From Planctomyces sp. (GTDB taxonomy: Bacteria > Planctomycetota > Planctomycetia > Planctomycetales > Planctomycetaceae): a stretch of DNA of 34,639 nucleotides. The notes beneath the pieces are model-generated. The model was not told where the DNA came from, did not search any database, and saw nothing but the letters and a program-made list of their open reading frames with translations. Shown here piece by piece: positions 1-10,281 of this stretch. Location: NCBI GenBank assembly GCA_005791255.1, contig SXXK01000220.1, forward strand, positions 1-34,639, in the 5' to 3' direction. The translations under genes were made by a program, and so were the position numbers. Each line of letters begins with the position of its first letter. The first letter of the stretch is position 1.

Positions 1-630
1 AGCAGGCGGTACATTGCCGGTGCCTTCGATCGTTTCGCCCTGAAAGAATCCGGCACATCCGGCATAGTCATTTCGAGTGAAGCCGGCGACACCATAGCGT
101 GCATTATCACGACGGGTGGGGCAGTAAAAGGCCGGAACAATGGCCTGAGCCACAACGTCTTCGTTGCCGTTGCCGTTAATGGCCGGCCAGAACGGGGGAT
201 CGTCGCGACCCTGGCGAAAGACATTGTCCTGCTCAAGGTACGGCAGCATCTTGAAGAAGTGGTTCCAGCCGTCCTTGTTGGCGGCCCGACAGCAGGTCGT
301 ACCGCCGTAAGCCGGCGGGGCTTCGGTGTAGTTGTAGCCTGCGGGATTTGGATTTCCGGATGTATCTACGGCTTGTGGGTGACCATCAAAAGGGCCCTGT
401 GGCAGATACCCATAGGTGCTTTCGTGGTTCATTGCAGCCAGTCCCAGCTGCTTGAGATTGTTTTTGCACTGAGTGCGGCGAGCTGCTTCGCGTGCCTGCT
501 GCACTGCCGGTAACAGCAGGGACACGAGGATTGCGATGATTGCAATCACCACCAGCAGTTCGATCAGTGTGAAGCCGGCTCGGTTCGATTGCTGTTCGCT
601 CTCGACCGCCGGCAGCCTGTACCTGCGCAT
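1..630 (-). CDS. DUF1559 domain-containing pseudopilin-like protein (partial, C-terminus beyond left edge)
   Basis: The frame is open from an ATG at 630 to base 1, giving 210 codons with no stop, so the gene continues off the left edge. Residues 18-40 hold a classic type IV prepilin signal: a Gly19-Phe20 cleavage site, then [31 protein letters not shown] and [13 protein letters not shown]-like text follow, the hallmark of the planctomycete DUF1559 (SBP_bac_10) family, which usually runs to about 300-400 residues. Members are thought to be pseudopilin-like exported proteins cut by a prepilin peptidase; a candidate for that enzyme lies at the right end of this window. A GGAG ribosome site sits about 9 bases before the ATG. 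The 282-base gap to the next gene is divergent and should hold promoters for both, though I see no clear boxes. Family is sure; individual function is not. Confidence 0.95.
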   Translation of the reverse strand, partial: MRRYRLPAVESEQQSNRAGFTLIELLVVIAIIAILVSLLLPAVQQAREAARRTQCKNNLKQLGLAAMNHESTYGYLPQGPFDGHPQAVDTSGNPNPAGYNYTEAPPAYGGTTCCRAANKDGWNHFFKMLPYLEQDNVFRQGRDDPPFWPAINGNGNEDVVAQAIVPAFYCPTRRDNARYGVAGFTRNDYAGCAGFFQGETIEGTGNVPPA

Positions 631-912
631 TGTTCAGTTCTCCAAATGACATTGTCGACATGGACACCATCGACAGCGATGACGTCAATCGTGATGTTGA
701 TCTTTCGAGCCGTATGTGAACGATTCACAGCAGGTTTCAGGCGATTCTTCGGAAATTCATCAGATGGCTGACTCTGTGGTTTCGAGTGTGAATTTTCAGT
801 TGGCAGTGGCGCGGTCGCAGTCATTGCTTAACGCAAAATTCAATGTCCGCAGGCATCTTCGAAAAGTGGTTGATGTTATTGACAGAGCGTGTGAAAAAGT
901 CTGTGGGATGCA

Positions 913-1497
913 ATGATGAGACGGCTGCTGACTGCCCTGTGTTTGCTTGCCTGCTGTGTGGTGCCGTTGTCTGCGGATGAAGCGACATCCGTTGAGAATC
1001 CGGTGTATGCTCGCTGGAAAAACCATCCGGTGGGAACGGAAGTTCGTTATCGACAGCACACTCAGGCGCAGGGGGTTGATGAACGCAGGCTGATGGTCTA
1101 TCGGCTGACCGAGAAAACTGCGGACCAGCTGACGGTGGAGATTCGGACGCGGCAGGAAGAAGCGGCTGAGTCAGACGAAACGGTGCAGGTGCAGACGGCG
1201 AAGCGTCTGTTTCGACTGCCACCGGGAGTCACTGCAGAGCAGTTCGGGAAGCCTGCCGGCCGCAAGGCTGAGGGGCAGGAGGAACTGGAGATTCTCGGGC
1301 GTCGGCTGCAGGCTTCGTGGACGCTCTCAGAGGTACGGGTCGAGGCCGGTGTGACGGAAATAAGGACGTGGATTTCGGATCAGATTCCTGGTGGTCTGGT
1401 GCGTTCCGTCAGCACGACACCGGCGGTGAGGTCGAAGACGACCATGGAATTGCTGGAACTGCGTGAATCTGCCCTGCGGAAGGCCGAGAAGCCCTGA
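913..1497 (+). CDS. Secreted hypothetical protein (194 aa)
   Basis: I do not recognise this family. The protein starts with a short basic stretch and a hydrophobic run (LLTALCLLACCVVPLSA, residues 5-21) ending in an SADEA-type signal peptidase I site, so export is likely. The mature part has about 170 residues, is charged and Glu/Arg-rich, and looks like alternating beta strands; no catalytic motif or metal site stands out. Two adjacent ATG codons (913 and 916) follow a GGGA sequence, so the exact start may shift by one codon. It is transcribed away from the DUF1559 gene and followed by about 210 bases without a gene before the GspE-like gene. Small exported proteins of unknown role like this are very common in planctomycete genomes. 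Confidence 0.75.
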   Translation: MMRRLLTALCLLACCVVPLSADEATSVENPVYARWKNHPVGTEVRYRQHTQAQGVDERRLMVYRLTEKTADQLTVEIRTRQEEAAESDETVQVQTAKRLFRLPPGVTAEQFGKPAGRKAEGQEELEILGRRLQASWTLSEVRVEAGVTEIRTWISDQIPGGLVRSVSTTPAVRSKTTMELLELRESALRKAEKP

Positions 1498-1708
1498 GTC
1501 AAGCAGAAATGGTCTGACAGCCGCCCGATTTTCGCGGATTTCGCGTTTCTTTCGTCCCTGATTTCTGCCCGGAAACCGGCAACGGCAGGGCTGGCAGTGG
1601 ATTCGGCCTGTTTTCTTCCTTAGAGTGTTGCGATTGCAGGGCGTTCCGTGGTGGCGGAGCGTCCGGGATCAGATCGCAGGCCTGATTGTTCACAGGGAAA
1701 CCGCAGAC

Positions 1709-3100
1709 ATGGCTGGGAAACCAGACCCGAAGAAGCCGGAGCCTCAGAAGGGTGCTGTCGCAAAAAAGGCAGCCGAAGGGGAGGAAGTTCCGGAGATTGA
1801 ACAGGTACTGTTTCAGGGACCGCTGTTTGGTCGCGAGGCCAACCTGAAAGCGCACGCCAAACTTGTCCAGTCGGCGCTGGTCCCGGTGAAACAATTCGTT
1901 TCGGACGCCATGGAACGCAGGGCTCACACGATTCACCTGGAACCTCGTGAAGGCAAATTCCTGCTGCGGTATGTGATCGACGGTGTGCCGCATCAGGCGG
2001 GTGTCATGCCGGGGCCTCGCGGAATGGCGCTGCTGCAGATGCTGAAAGTGCTGGCGGGGCTGGATCCGGCCGATCGCAGTACGGCTCATTTTGGTGGCAT
2101 CAGCGCGGAACGCGACAAAATCGGGTTCAACCTGATCGTGGATACGACTCCGGTTGGTTCGGTCGAGCGTCTGCGGATCAAGATTGAAAACCGCAAGGTG
2201 CAGCGGCAGCGGCCTCAGGATATCGGCCTGCCCGAGGATCTGAAGAAGAAGATCCGAAATTTCACATCAGAACGCAGTGGCGTTGTGCTGGTCTGCGGTC
2301 CGCCGGATTCCGGCACTACGACTCTGTCCATCGTGGCGCTGCACTGCGTGGATCCGTACCTGTATCAGGTGTACAACTTTGCGGATCTGAAGGGACGCGA
2401 ACTGATCAATGTGACGGATTTCAAGCCCGAACCCGGGCATGATCTGGAGATCACGTTTGACCGAATTCTGCGTCGCGAGGCGGACGTGTTATTCATGGAT
2501 CCGCTGGTGTCTCCGCAGGACGCGCAGGTAATTTTTCAGTACGGAGATCGGCTGTCTTTTATCATGGAAATTCCGGCGAACACGCCGTTTGAAGCACTGC
2601 AAAAGCTGTTGCAGTGGGTGGGACCGGATCTGGTGCTGAAGAATCTCCGCTGCATTCTGACTCAGAAGCTGATTCGCAAACTGTGCGATGACTGCAAGCA
2701 GGCGTTTCGTCCGAATCCTGCGCTGGTGAAGAAGCTGGGGCTGCCTCCGGAAACAACAGTGCTCTATCGTGCTCCGCAGCCACCGCCGCCGGATGATCCG
2801 AAGGCTCCGACAATTGCCGAGCTGTGTGCTCCCTGTGCCGGTGTGCCGTATCATGGCCGGGCGGCAGTCTTTGAAATGCTCGAGATCACTGACGGAATGA
2901 AGGAAGTTGTGGCGACCGGCCTGACTCCTGAAGCCGTGCGGCGACAGATGGCGGCTGACGGCCAGACGACTCTGCAAAAGGACGCCATCCGCCTGGTCGC
3001 ACAGGGTAAGACGTCTCTGGAGGAGGTTCAGCGAGTCTTCAGTCCTCCGGGTGCCGCCAAAAAGAAGCCGGCTCCGCGTCCGCCCGGTCCGCCGCGATAA
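1709..3100 (+). CDS. Degenerate GspE/PilB-type secretion ATPase (probable pseudo-ATPase)
   Basis: The 463-residue protein has the layout of a type II secretion/type IV pilus assembly ATPase. An N-terminal sub-domain with HTIHLEP and YVIDGV (cf. SDIHIEP/YRIDG) comes first, then a LKVLAGLD segment, a P-loop region, and a CxxC...CxxC zinc module with GRAAVFEMLEI (cf. GRxGIYELL) near the C-terminus. Catalytic motifs are broken. The Walker A reads GPPDSGTT (residues 197-204), with Thr203 where the family has Lys. The Walker B/Asp box reads DVLFMDPLV (around 259-267), with Pro where GEIRD has Glu. The STLHTN histidine box is absent. The reading frame is intact, so this looks like a maintained pseudo-enzyme. 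I chose the ATG at 1709, behind AGGGAA, over an upstream GTG at 1625. The tail is Pro/Lys-rich. A structural or regulatory role in pseudopilin assembly is inference. Confidence 0.88.
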   Translation: MAGKPDPKKPEPQKGAVAKKAAEGEEVPEIEQVLFQGPLFGREANLKAHAKLVQSALVPVKQFVSDAMERRAHTIHLEPREGKFLLRYVIDGVPHQAGVMPGPRGMALLQMLKVLAGLDPADRSTAHFGGISAERDKIGFNLIVDTTPVGSVERLRIKIENRKVQRQRPQDIGLPEDLKKKIRNFTSERSGVVLVCGPPDSGTTTLSIVALHCVDPYLYQVYNFADLKGRELINVTDFKPEPGHDLEITFDRILRREADVLFMDPLVSPQDAQVIFQYGDRLSFIMEIPANTPFEALQKLLQWVGPDLVLKNLRCILTQKLIRKLCDDCKQAFRPNPALVKKLGLPPETTVLYRAPQPPPPDDPKAPTIAELCAPCAGVPYHGRAAVFEMLEITDGMKEVVATGLTPEAVRRQMAADGQTTLQKDAIRLVAQGKTSLEEVQRVFSPPGAAKKKPAPRPPGPPR

Positions 3101-3188
3101 GGGCGGGGAAGCGAGTGATTTCGGTTGGTTCCGGAATCCTCGATGGTGTATCACAACGTGTTCAGTCTGTTGAGAAAGCTTTGCACTG

Positions 3189-4418
3189 ATGCGGCCTGTT
3201 CAGTTGCTCAATACGGGTGTTTTTGTTGTGCGTCTGCGGCGGTGGGCGTGGTGCCTGCTGCTTTCCGTTCTGTGCGGCAGCGTAGTTTCGCTGGAAGCAG
3301 CGGCTCAGACGCCGACAGCAGCGTCAGACCAGGGAGTATCGGACCGCAGGCCTGACACGGGGCCGGCAGTGGAATACGAGGGTCGCTGGCTGGTGCCCTA
3401 TGAAGCCACGATTCCGGGGACTGATGTCAGGTTCCGGATGATTCCGATTCCGGGTGGCGAGTATCAGATGGGCAGTGCGGACAGTGAGGCTGGTCGCGGT
3501 GAGGACGAAGGTCCGGTCCGGCGGGTCAGAGTTGCACCATTCTGGATGGGTGAGTGTGAAGTGACCTGGGCGGAGTACAAGCTGTTCATGCAGTTGTACC
3601 GTCATCTGAAGGAGTTTGAGGCGCGTAGTGTGCGGAAAGTGACGGACGACAATCGGATTGATGCCGTGACGGCTCCGACACCGCTGTATGAGCCGGATTT
3701 TACGTTTGAGTACGGTGATGAGCCGCAGCAGCCGGCCGTGTCGATGACGCAGTATTCCGCCCGCCAGTACACCAAGTGGCTGTCGGCAATCAGTGGTCAG
3801 CAGTATCGACTGCCGACGGAAGCGGAGTGGGAGTATGCGTGTCGTGGCGGGACGACGACAGCGTGGTCCTTTGGCAGTGATGTCTCTGCCCTGGGGGAGT
3901 ATGCGTGGTTTGCCGGCAACTCTGAGGGTTCCGGTACCAAAGTGGTGCGTCAGAAGAAGCCCAACCCATTTGGTCTTTACGACATGCATGGCAATGCGGC
4001 GGAATGGGTCATCGATGCTCATGGGGCATACCCTCAGAAGGACCTCGTTGATGCTGCAGCTGACTGGGTTCGTTCGGTCAAACCGGACCCGCGTGTGGTG
4101 CGTGGCGGGTCCTGGGAACTGACGGCGGAACAGAGTCGTTCAGCGGCGCGTCTGGGATCGGATGATGAACGCTGGAAGGAGTATGACCCGAATCTGCCGC
4201 GGAGCCCGTGGTGGTTCACCACTGATCCCGCTCGCGGTGTGGGCTTTCGTCTGCTGCGTCCTGCCAGGGCCATCAGTCGGGAAGCGATTGAAGAGTTTTG
4301 GCAGATTGACTGCGACGACATTCGGTATGATGTGGAGGATCGGCTGAATGAGGGTCGCGGGGTGCTTGGGCTCGTGGATCGAGAGCTCCCGCAGGCCATC
4401 CTGGATCTGCAGAAGTAG
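3189..4418 (+). CDS. Secreted FGE-sulfatase-fold (SUMF1-like) protein without active-site cysteines
   Basis: The 409-residue protein has an N-terminal signal peptide (basic RLRR then WCLLLSVLCGSVVSL, cut near EAAAQ) and then a formylglycine-generating-enzyme fold: MIPIPGGEYQMGS (about 85-97), PFWMGECEVT, YRLPTEAEWEYACRGG, NPFGLYDMHGNAAEW, VVRGGSW and GVGFRLLRPA near 355. About 50 extra residues follow. In true FGE two cysteines just after the GGS motif do the catalysis; here the segment reads GGSWELTAEQSRSAARLG, without cysteine. It is therefore probably a non-catalytic FGE-fold protein, a type planctomycetes carry in large numbers. A GTG at 3228 is an alternative start that would give a more compact signal peptide. 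SUI1 follows after 9 bases, so these genes may be co-transcribed. Confidence 0.9.
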   Translation: MRPVQLLNTGVFVVRLRRWAWCLLLSVLCGSVVSLEAAAQTPTAASDQGVSDRRPDTGPAVEYEGRWLVPYEATIPGTDVRFRMIPIPGGEYQMGSADSEAGRGEDEGPVRRVRVAPFWMGECEVTWAEYKLFMQLYRHLKEFEARSVRKVTDDNRIDAVTAPTPLYEPDFTFEYGDEPQQPAVSMTQYSARQYTKWLSAISGQQYRLPTEAEWEYACRGGTTTAWSFGSDVSALGEYAWFAGNSEGSGTKVVRQKKPNPFGLYDMHGNAAEWVIDAHGAYPQKDLVDAAADWVRSVKPDPRVVRGGSWELTAEQSRSAARLGSDDERWKEYDPNLPRSPWWFTTDPARGVGFRLLRPARAISREAIEEFWQIDCDDIRYDVEDRLNEGRGVLGLVDRELPQAILDLQK

Positions 4419-4427
4419 GGGTGTATC

Positions 4428-4766
4428 ATGGGACTGCTGGCCGGCACGATCTATGACCGTCCGCCGCGGTGTGAGCACTGTGGACTGCTGGAATCTGAAT
4501 GTCGCTGTGTGCCGCCGGAGCCTGAGCCGCGTGCGAAGTCCGGTCGTTCATTGCGACTGGGAGTGGAAAAGCGGAAGCACGGTCGGATGATGACAGTGGT
4601 GCGTGATCTGGGGCCGGACGATGATGCAGGTGTGCTTCTGACGCGATTGAAGAACTGCTGCGGTGCGGGAGGTTCGGTGCAGGACGGTGTTCTGGAGATC
4701 CAGGGAGCGCATGCTGATCGAGTGCGTGCGGAGCTGCTGAAGCTGGGTTATCGGGTGCGTGGCTGA
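4428..4766 (+). CDS. SUI1/YciH-family translation initiation factor-like protein
   Basis: The 112-residue protein matches the bacterial YciH/eIF1-like family. An N-terminal Cys module (CEHCGLLESECRC, residues 15-27) resembles the zinc-like head seen in some members. A linker leads to the SUI1 core: LRLGVEKRKHGRMMTVVRDLG, LLTRLKNCCGAGGSV, VLEIQGAHADRV and LGYRV at the C-terminus. In archaea and eukaryotes the homologue monitors start-codon selection; bacterial YciH affects initiation fidelity and stress translation. It lies 9 bases after the FGE-fold gene and 21 bases before a small unknown gene, suggesting one transcript. The G-rich GGGTGT just before the ATG may serve as its ribosome site. 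The family assignment is firm; the cellular role in this organism is inferred. Confidence 0.92.
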   Translation: MGLLAGTIYDRPPRCEHCGLLESECRCVPPEPEPRAKSGRSLRLGVEKRKHGRMMTVVRDLGPDDDAGVLLTRLKNCCGAGGSVQDGVLEIQGAHADRVRAELLKLGYRVRG

Positions 4767-4787
4767 GTTTATCTGCGGAGTGCCGGC

Positions 4788-5045
4788 ATGGAAGACCTGA
4801 CGGGCAGACAGGTGGTGGTGGACGTGGAATCGCCCTTTGTGTATGTCGGCAGACTGCATGAAGTGCGTGAAAAAACGCTGGTGCTGAAGCAGGCTGATGT
4901 CCATGATCTGCGGGATTCCACAACAACGCGGGAAGTCTATGTGCGGGATTCCCGAGTTCATGGAATTCAGGCCAATCGTAAGCTGGTGTACGTGCGGCTG
5001 GACAAGGTGGTCAGTGTGTCGCTGCTGGAGGATGTGATTCCGTAG
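4788..5045 (+). CDS. Small conserved-looking hypothetical protein (85 aa)
   Basis: I cannot name this family. The protein is short, soluble and beta-rich, with alternating hydrophobic and charged residues (RQVVVDVES, FVYVGRLHEV, TLVLKQADVHDL, KLVYVRLDKVVSVSLL). That pattern would fit a small SH3- or Sm-like barrel, but this is only an impression. No signal peptide, membrane segment or cysteine is present. It sits 21 bases after the SUI1 gene and 41 bases before ligA on the same strand, which together with its clean start supports a real gene within a run of housekeeping genes. Possible RNA or nucleic acid binding is speculation from fold and neighbours. Confidence 0.75.
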   Translation: MEDLTGRQVVVDVESPFVYVGRLHEVREKTLVLKQADVHDLRDSTTTREVYVRDSRVHGIQANRKLVYVRLDKVVSVSLLEDVIP

Positions 5046-5050
5046 CGTGA

Positions 5051-7156
<2,106 letters not shown>

Positions 7157-7428
7157 CTGAAGTGTCGGCAGGCTGGAATTGGATGCTCGGGCACTGTGGG
7201 CGGCTTGTGCGTTTTCGGTTGAGTTGGCCGTTGTTTCCGTCTTTAGCTGGAAATCCGGTCACAGTGGCCTGCAAAAGCCTGCGGATTGGTACGCCTGTAT
7301 GACGAATCAAGACGCGCGGGACTGCACTCGGGCATGTCCTGAGAAGTTGTTTTGTGTGGGCGGGCGTCATGGATGACCGTACGGCAGATTCTGCCGGAGC
7401 AAACCAGTTGCGGAGCAGGGGCCTGCGG

Positions 7429-9105
7429 ATGTTAACTGCATCCGTGTCGTGGTCCCGTTTTGCGCAGTGCACTGCTGGAAGTGTGCTGTTGCTGGTTGTC
7501 GTCGCGTGGCAGCGAACGCTGGTCAGTGGGGCTCAGGTCGAGCCGCCTGAGTATCGTACGCAGGCAACGAGTGCCGAGCCGCGTGAAGTGGCTGAGCCGG
7601 AGATGGAGATTATTCCTCGTCGTCTGTTGGCACCTGATGCTGACTACCGGCCTCCGGTGAACTATCGAAAGGCTGAGCCGCCATTATCACCACCGGCGAC
7701 TGCGTTCCCGTCTCGCAAGGCCCCTTCGCTGCGTGAGCAGTTGTCTGATACGGATGTCCCATCGCAGCCAGAGTCCCCGCGACGCAGGCGGGTTGTCGAT
7801 CGTGATGAAACCGCGGAAAAGTTGGTGCGACCGGCGCCGGTTGCGGAGCGTGCGGAACCGCTGATGCTGCATGGTGGTCGGCGACGGGCGTCTGTGAGCG
7901 GTCCCGGGGCAAAGCACGGGGAAATTGCCGTGCCTTTGATACTCGGTCCGGAGGACAGGGTTCCGCACGGAGTACCGCAGGATCTGGAAGAGGTGCTGCC
8001 GTCCGCTGATGAACCAATGCCGGAGGAACCGCCTGCAAGTGCCCCGATCGCTGAAAAGCCGCCTTTGGTGGTGCGTGAGGAAATGCCTTTCTGGGACCCG
8101 AAGTTTGCGATACCGGCAGCACCGTCTCCATTGTTGCCGGAGAGTGGTTCGAGGGTGCCGGTGGCTGAGATTGCCGTACCGGCTCCGGATTCCGCCGCGG
8201 TTATTCATTCGACTCCGCTGGCTGCAGGCGGTGCCGAGACTGCTGTGCCGCCGGAACGACGGTCCGCTGCCGGAAACATGCAGATTCCGGGTGCTGCGGC
8301 GGTTACACAACCCATGCTGCAGCCTCCGCAGTGGCCGGGGACCAATTCGGCCGGAGTGGTCGGTCCCGCGGGTGCTCCGGCTGCTGAAAGCAGTGGTGGC
8401 ATGCCAGTGTTGCCGAATGCCGGCTGGACGGCTGGATCAGTGGAAAACCGTTATGGTGGAATGCCAGGTCCTGCGGGAGCAGGGGGCTGGCAACCGACAC
8501 TGCCGCAGCAGTTTCCTGGTTACCAGTTGCCGATGCGTCCGGACAGTTATCGATCCATCACGAGCGGCGGCATGACTGCCGGGGGGATGAGTGCGGGCAG
8601 TCGTTACGGGCAGCTTGCCGGCTCGGGACGACAGGCTGAAGTCCCGACACCGCCGGGATCGCGGTACGGTTCGCTGCCGTCAGCCAGAGCCTCTGTGCAG
8701 GCACCGCCACCGGCCATTTCCCGCTATGGGTCGGGGTCCGTTTCGGGAGGTCGCACAGGCATTGCCTATGCTGGCAGACCGACAGTACCGCAGCCGATGC
8801 CGCAATATGTGCAGATGCCCCAGCAGCCGCAGCCGCAGACGCGGTATGGCGCAGTTGGTTCTGTGGCGAGTAATGGTCGTCCGTATGTTGGGTACGGGGC
8901 TGTGCCGCAGACTGTGCCGCAGATGCAGCAGGCTGTCGGTCCGGCTGCGGGCCGGAGTCCCGGGGTGTCGACGGCCGGTCGCTCGCAGCCACTGCCGTCG
9001 GGAGCAGCGGGGGCTGCTGGTATTCCAACCCGGGCCGCTCCTGTGAGTTCGTCGCGGTATGGTGCACCTGCGGCGACTGGTGTGCGGGGATCTGTGCAGC
9101 GGTGA
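7429..9105 (+). CDS. Exported proline-rich low-complexity protein with repeated RYG motifs
   Basis: I do not recognise a named family. From the ATG at 7429 (AGGGG seven bases upstream) the product is 558 residues: an N-terminal hydrophobic export segment (GSVLLLVVVAW), an acidic/Pro-rich first half and a Gly/Pro/Gln/Ser-rich second half. The second half carries a recurring (S/T/N)RYG motif at 8446-8457, 8599-8610, 8659-8670, 8719-8730, 8839-8850 and 9052-9063. Four of these are spaced by exact multiples of 20 residues. No enzymatic domain is visible. ATG 7369 and GTG 7354 are alternative starts. A long disordered, possibly envelope-associated protein is the most cautious reading. A hairpin terminator lies 20 bases after the stop. 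The roughly 270 bases between ligA and this start hold nothing I can identify. Confidence 0.75.
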   Translation: MLTASVSWSRFAQCTAGSVLLLVVVAWQRTLVSGAQVEPPEYRTQATSAEPREVAEPEMEIIPRRLLAPDADYRPPVNYRKAEPPLSPPATAFPSRKAPSLREQLSDTDVPSQPESPRRRRVVDRDETAEKLVRPAPVAERAEPLMLHGGRRRASVSGPGAKHGEIAVPLILGPEDRVPHGVPQDLEEVLPSADEPMPEEPPASAPIAEKPPLVVREEMPFWDPKFAIPAAPSPLLPESGSRVPVAEIAVPAPDSAAVIHSTPLAAGGAETAVPPERRSAAGNMQIPGAAAVTQPMLQPPQWPGTNSAGVVGPAGAPAAESSGGMPVLPNAGWTAGSVENRYGGMPGPAGAGGWQPTLPQQFPGYQLPMRPDSYRSITSGGMTAGGMSAGSRYGQLAGSGRQAEVPTPPGSRYGSLPSARASVQAPPPAISRYGSGSVSGGRTGIAYAGRPTVPQPMPQYVQMPQQPQPQTRYGAVGSVASNGRPYVGYGAVPQTVPQMQQAVGPAAGRSPGVSTAGRSQPLPSGAAGAAGIPTRAAPVSSSRYGAPAATGVRGSVQR

Positions 9106-9125
9106 AGCTGGTTGGATCCTGCAGC

Positions 9126-9163
9126 CCGAATAAGCGGAACAATCCGCTTATTCGGAAAATTTT
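9126..9163 (+). terminator. Perfect 12-bp hairpin, candidate transcription terminator
   Basis: CCGAATAAGCGG (9126-9137) and its exact reverse complement (9144-9155) flank a six-base loop, AACAAT, and are followed by AAAATTTT (9156-9163). It lies 20 bases after the stop of the RYG-repeat gene. The T run is short, so termination may be partial. The perfect stem is clear; the function is inferred from position. Confidence 0.65.
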
Positions 9164-9301
9164 GCCCTGCATTCTCTCATTCTCTGTTTTTCCTGCTTTG
9201 TGCAGACGTCAGAGGCTCCGGCAGCGGGAAGAATTTACGGATTGAGGCTTTGGCGTGCAGCCCGAAGTTCCTGCGACCCAGTAAGGTTCCCGAGCAGCCT
9301 G

Positions 9302-10261
9302 ATGTTACAGCGGCATCTGACAATTTTGGGAAACGATCAGCCGACACTGCAGTTGTCGCTGGCGGCGGTACGCAGCGGGCATCCGGTGCGCTGTGTCTTT
9401 CCGGAGGTCCGTCATTCGGCCTGGCTGATTGGTCAGGCGCTGCGTCGACTGCTGCTGCGGCTGCTGGCAGATTCGCCGGCATCCCGACGAACTCTCAACA
9501 GTACCGGTGGTGGCATGCCTCTGCTGCGTGCCCTGCTCAGACGAGCCCTGGCAGACGAGGTGATAGATCAGCGCTCACAGTTGTCTGCAGCCGGTGTGAC
9601 GGTGTTGTTCGGTGAAGCGGCATTTCGTCGACCGGGACAGCTGACGCTGCACAGCAGTCAGCGGAGGCAGCCTGCGGTCATGGACTTCACCTGCTGTGTG
9701 ATTGTTTCGGGTGTCAGGCACCTGCTGCCGGAATCAGATGCTCAGCGGAATATCATGGACACAGAGCGTCTGTTTCAGCAGGCTCATCAGCCGCCGGAGC
9801 TGTGTGTGCTGGGTGGCGACGAGGTGTCACTTGGCGTAGCCGCACTGTTCAGTCTGTTTGGTTCTTCGGTCGAACTGTTTGCAGAGGGTGATTTGCCTGA
9901 AACGATGGCAGAACTGGCGGAGCACGCGGGTGTACGCATTCGGGCCAGGATGGCGACTGCTCCTTTGTCAGCAGGCATTCAGGTTCCTGCTGAACGCACC
10001 GTACTGGATTGTCGGCGAGCGGTCGGTTTTACTGAGCATCTGAATCTGACATCGATTGGCGTGGAAACGGATGATTGCGGTCGCCTGTGGTGTTCCAATC
10101 GCCTGGAGACCTGGTGTCAGCATGTATTTGGTGCCGGTGCGGTGGTAGGATTCACTGCTGCTGGTTTCTCCAGTGTCACGGCACAGATTGAAGCCATTCT
10201 GCAGCAGGTGGCCACCAGTGAATTGTCGCGTCCCGGCAGGTCTCAGAGTTTGACCCGCTGA
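9302..10261 (+). CDS. Truncated, degenerate SthA-like pyridine nucleotide-disulfide oxidoreductase
   Basis: The 319-residue protein follows the fold order of soluble transhydrogenase/dihydrolipoamide dehydrogenase but with broken motifs. The N-terminal FAD loop reads ILGNDQPT instead of IGSGPAG. An FxxxVIVSGVRHLLP segment replaces the ATGSRP motif. The NAD loop reads VLGGDEVSLGVA instead of GxGxxG. The second FAD motif reads VFGAGAVVGF where the family has AAGDVIG. LNLTSIGVETDDCGRL matches the SthA-type segment well. No CxxxxC disulfide is present, and the C-terminal dimerisation domain (about 100 residues) is missing. The start at 9302 puts the first beta strand at the N-terminus as in relatives; a GTG at 9200 would add 34 unconserved-looking residues. 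The open frame argues against simple decay. FAD binding and catalysis are doubtful. Confidence 0.78.
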   Translation: MLQRHLTILGNDQPTLQLSLAAVRSGHPVRCVFPEVRHSAWLIGQALRRLLLRLLADSPASRRTLNSTGGGMPLLRALLRRALADEVIDQRSQLSAAGVTVLFGEAAFRRPGQLTLHSSQRRQPAVMDFTCCVIVSGVRHLLPESDAQRNIMDTERLFQQAHQPPELCVLGGDEVSLGVAALFSLFGSSVELFAEGDLPETMAELAEHAGVRIRARMATAPLSAGIQVPAERTVLDCRRAVGFTEHLNLTSIGVETDDCGRLWCSNRLETWCQHVFGAGAVVGFTAAGFSSVTAQIEAILQQVATSELSRPGRSQSLTR

Positions 10262-10281
10262 CAGTCTCAAGGAGCACAGAA

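Noticed and set aside
716-916. 66-codon plus-strand open frame before the 194-aa gene
   Set aside because: No ribosome site, no family-like composition, and it overlaps the divergent promoter region of two better genes.
2489-3154. 221-codon minus-strand open frame opposite the GspE-like gene
   Set aside because: Arg/Leu/His-rich shadow translation of the opposite coding strand with no recognisable motif.
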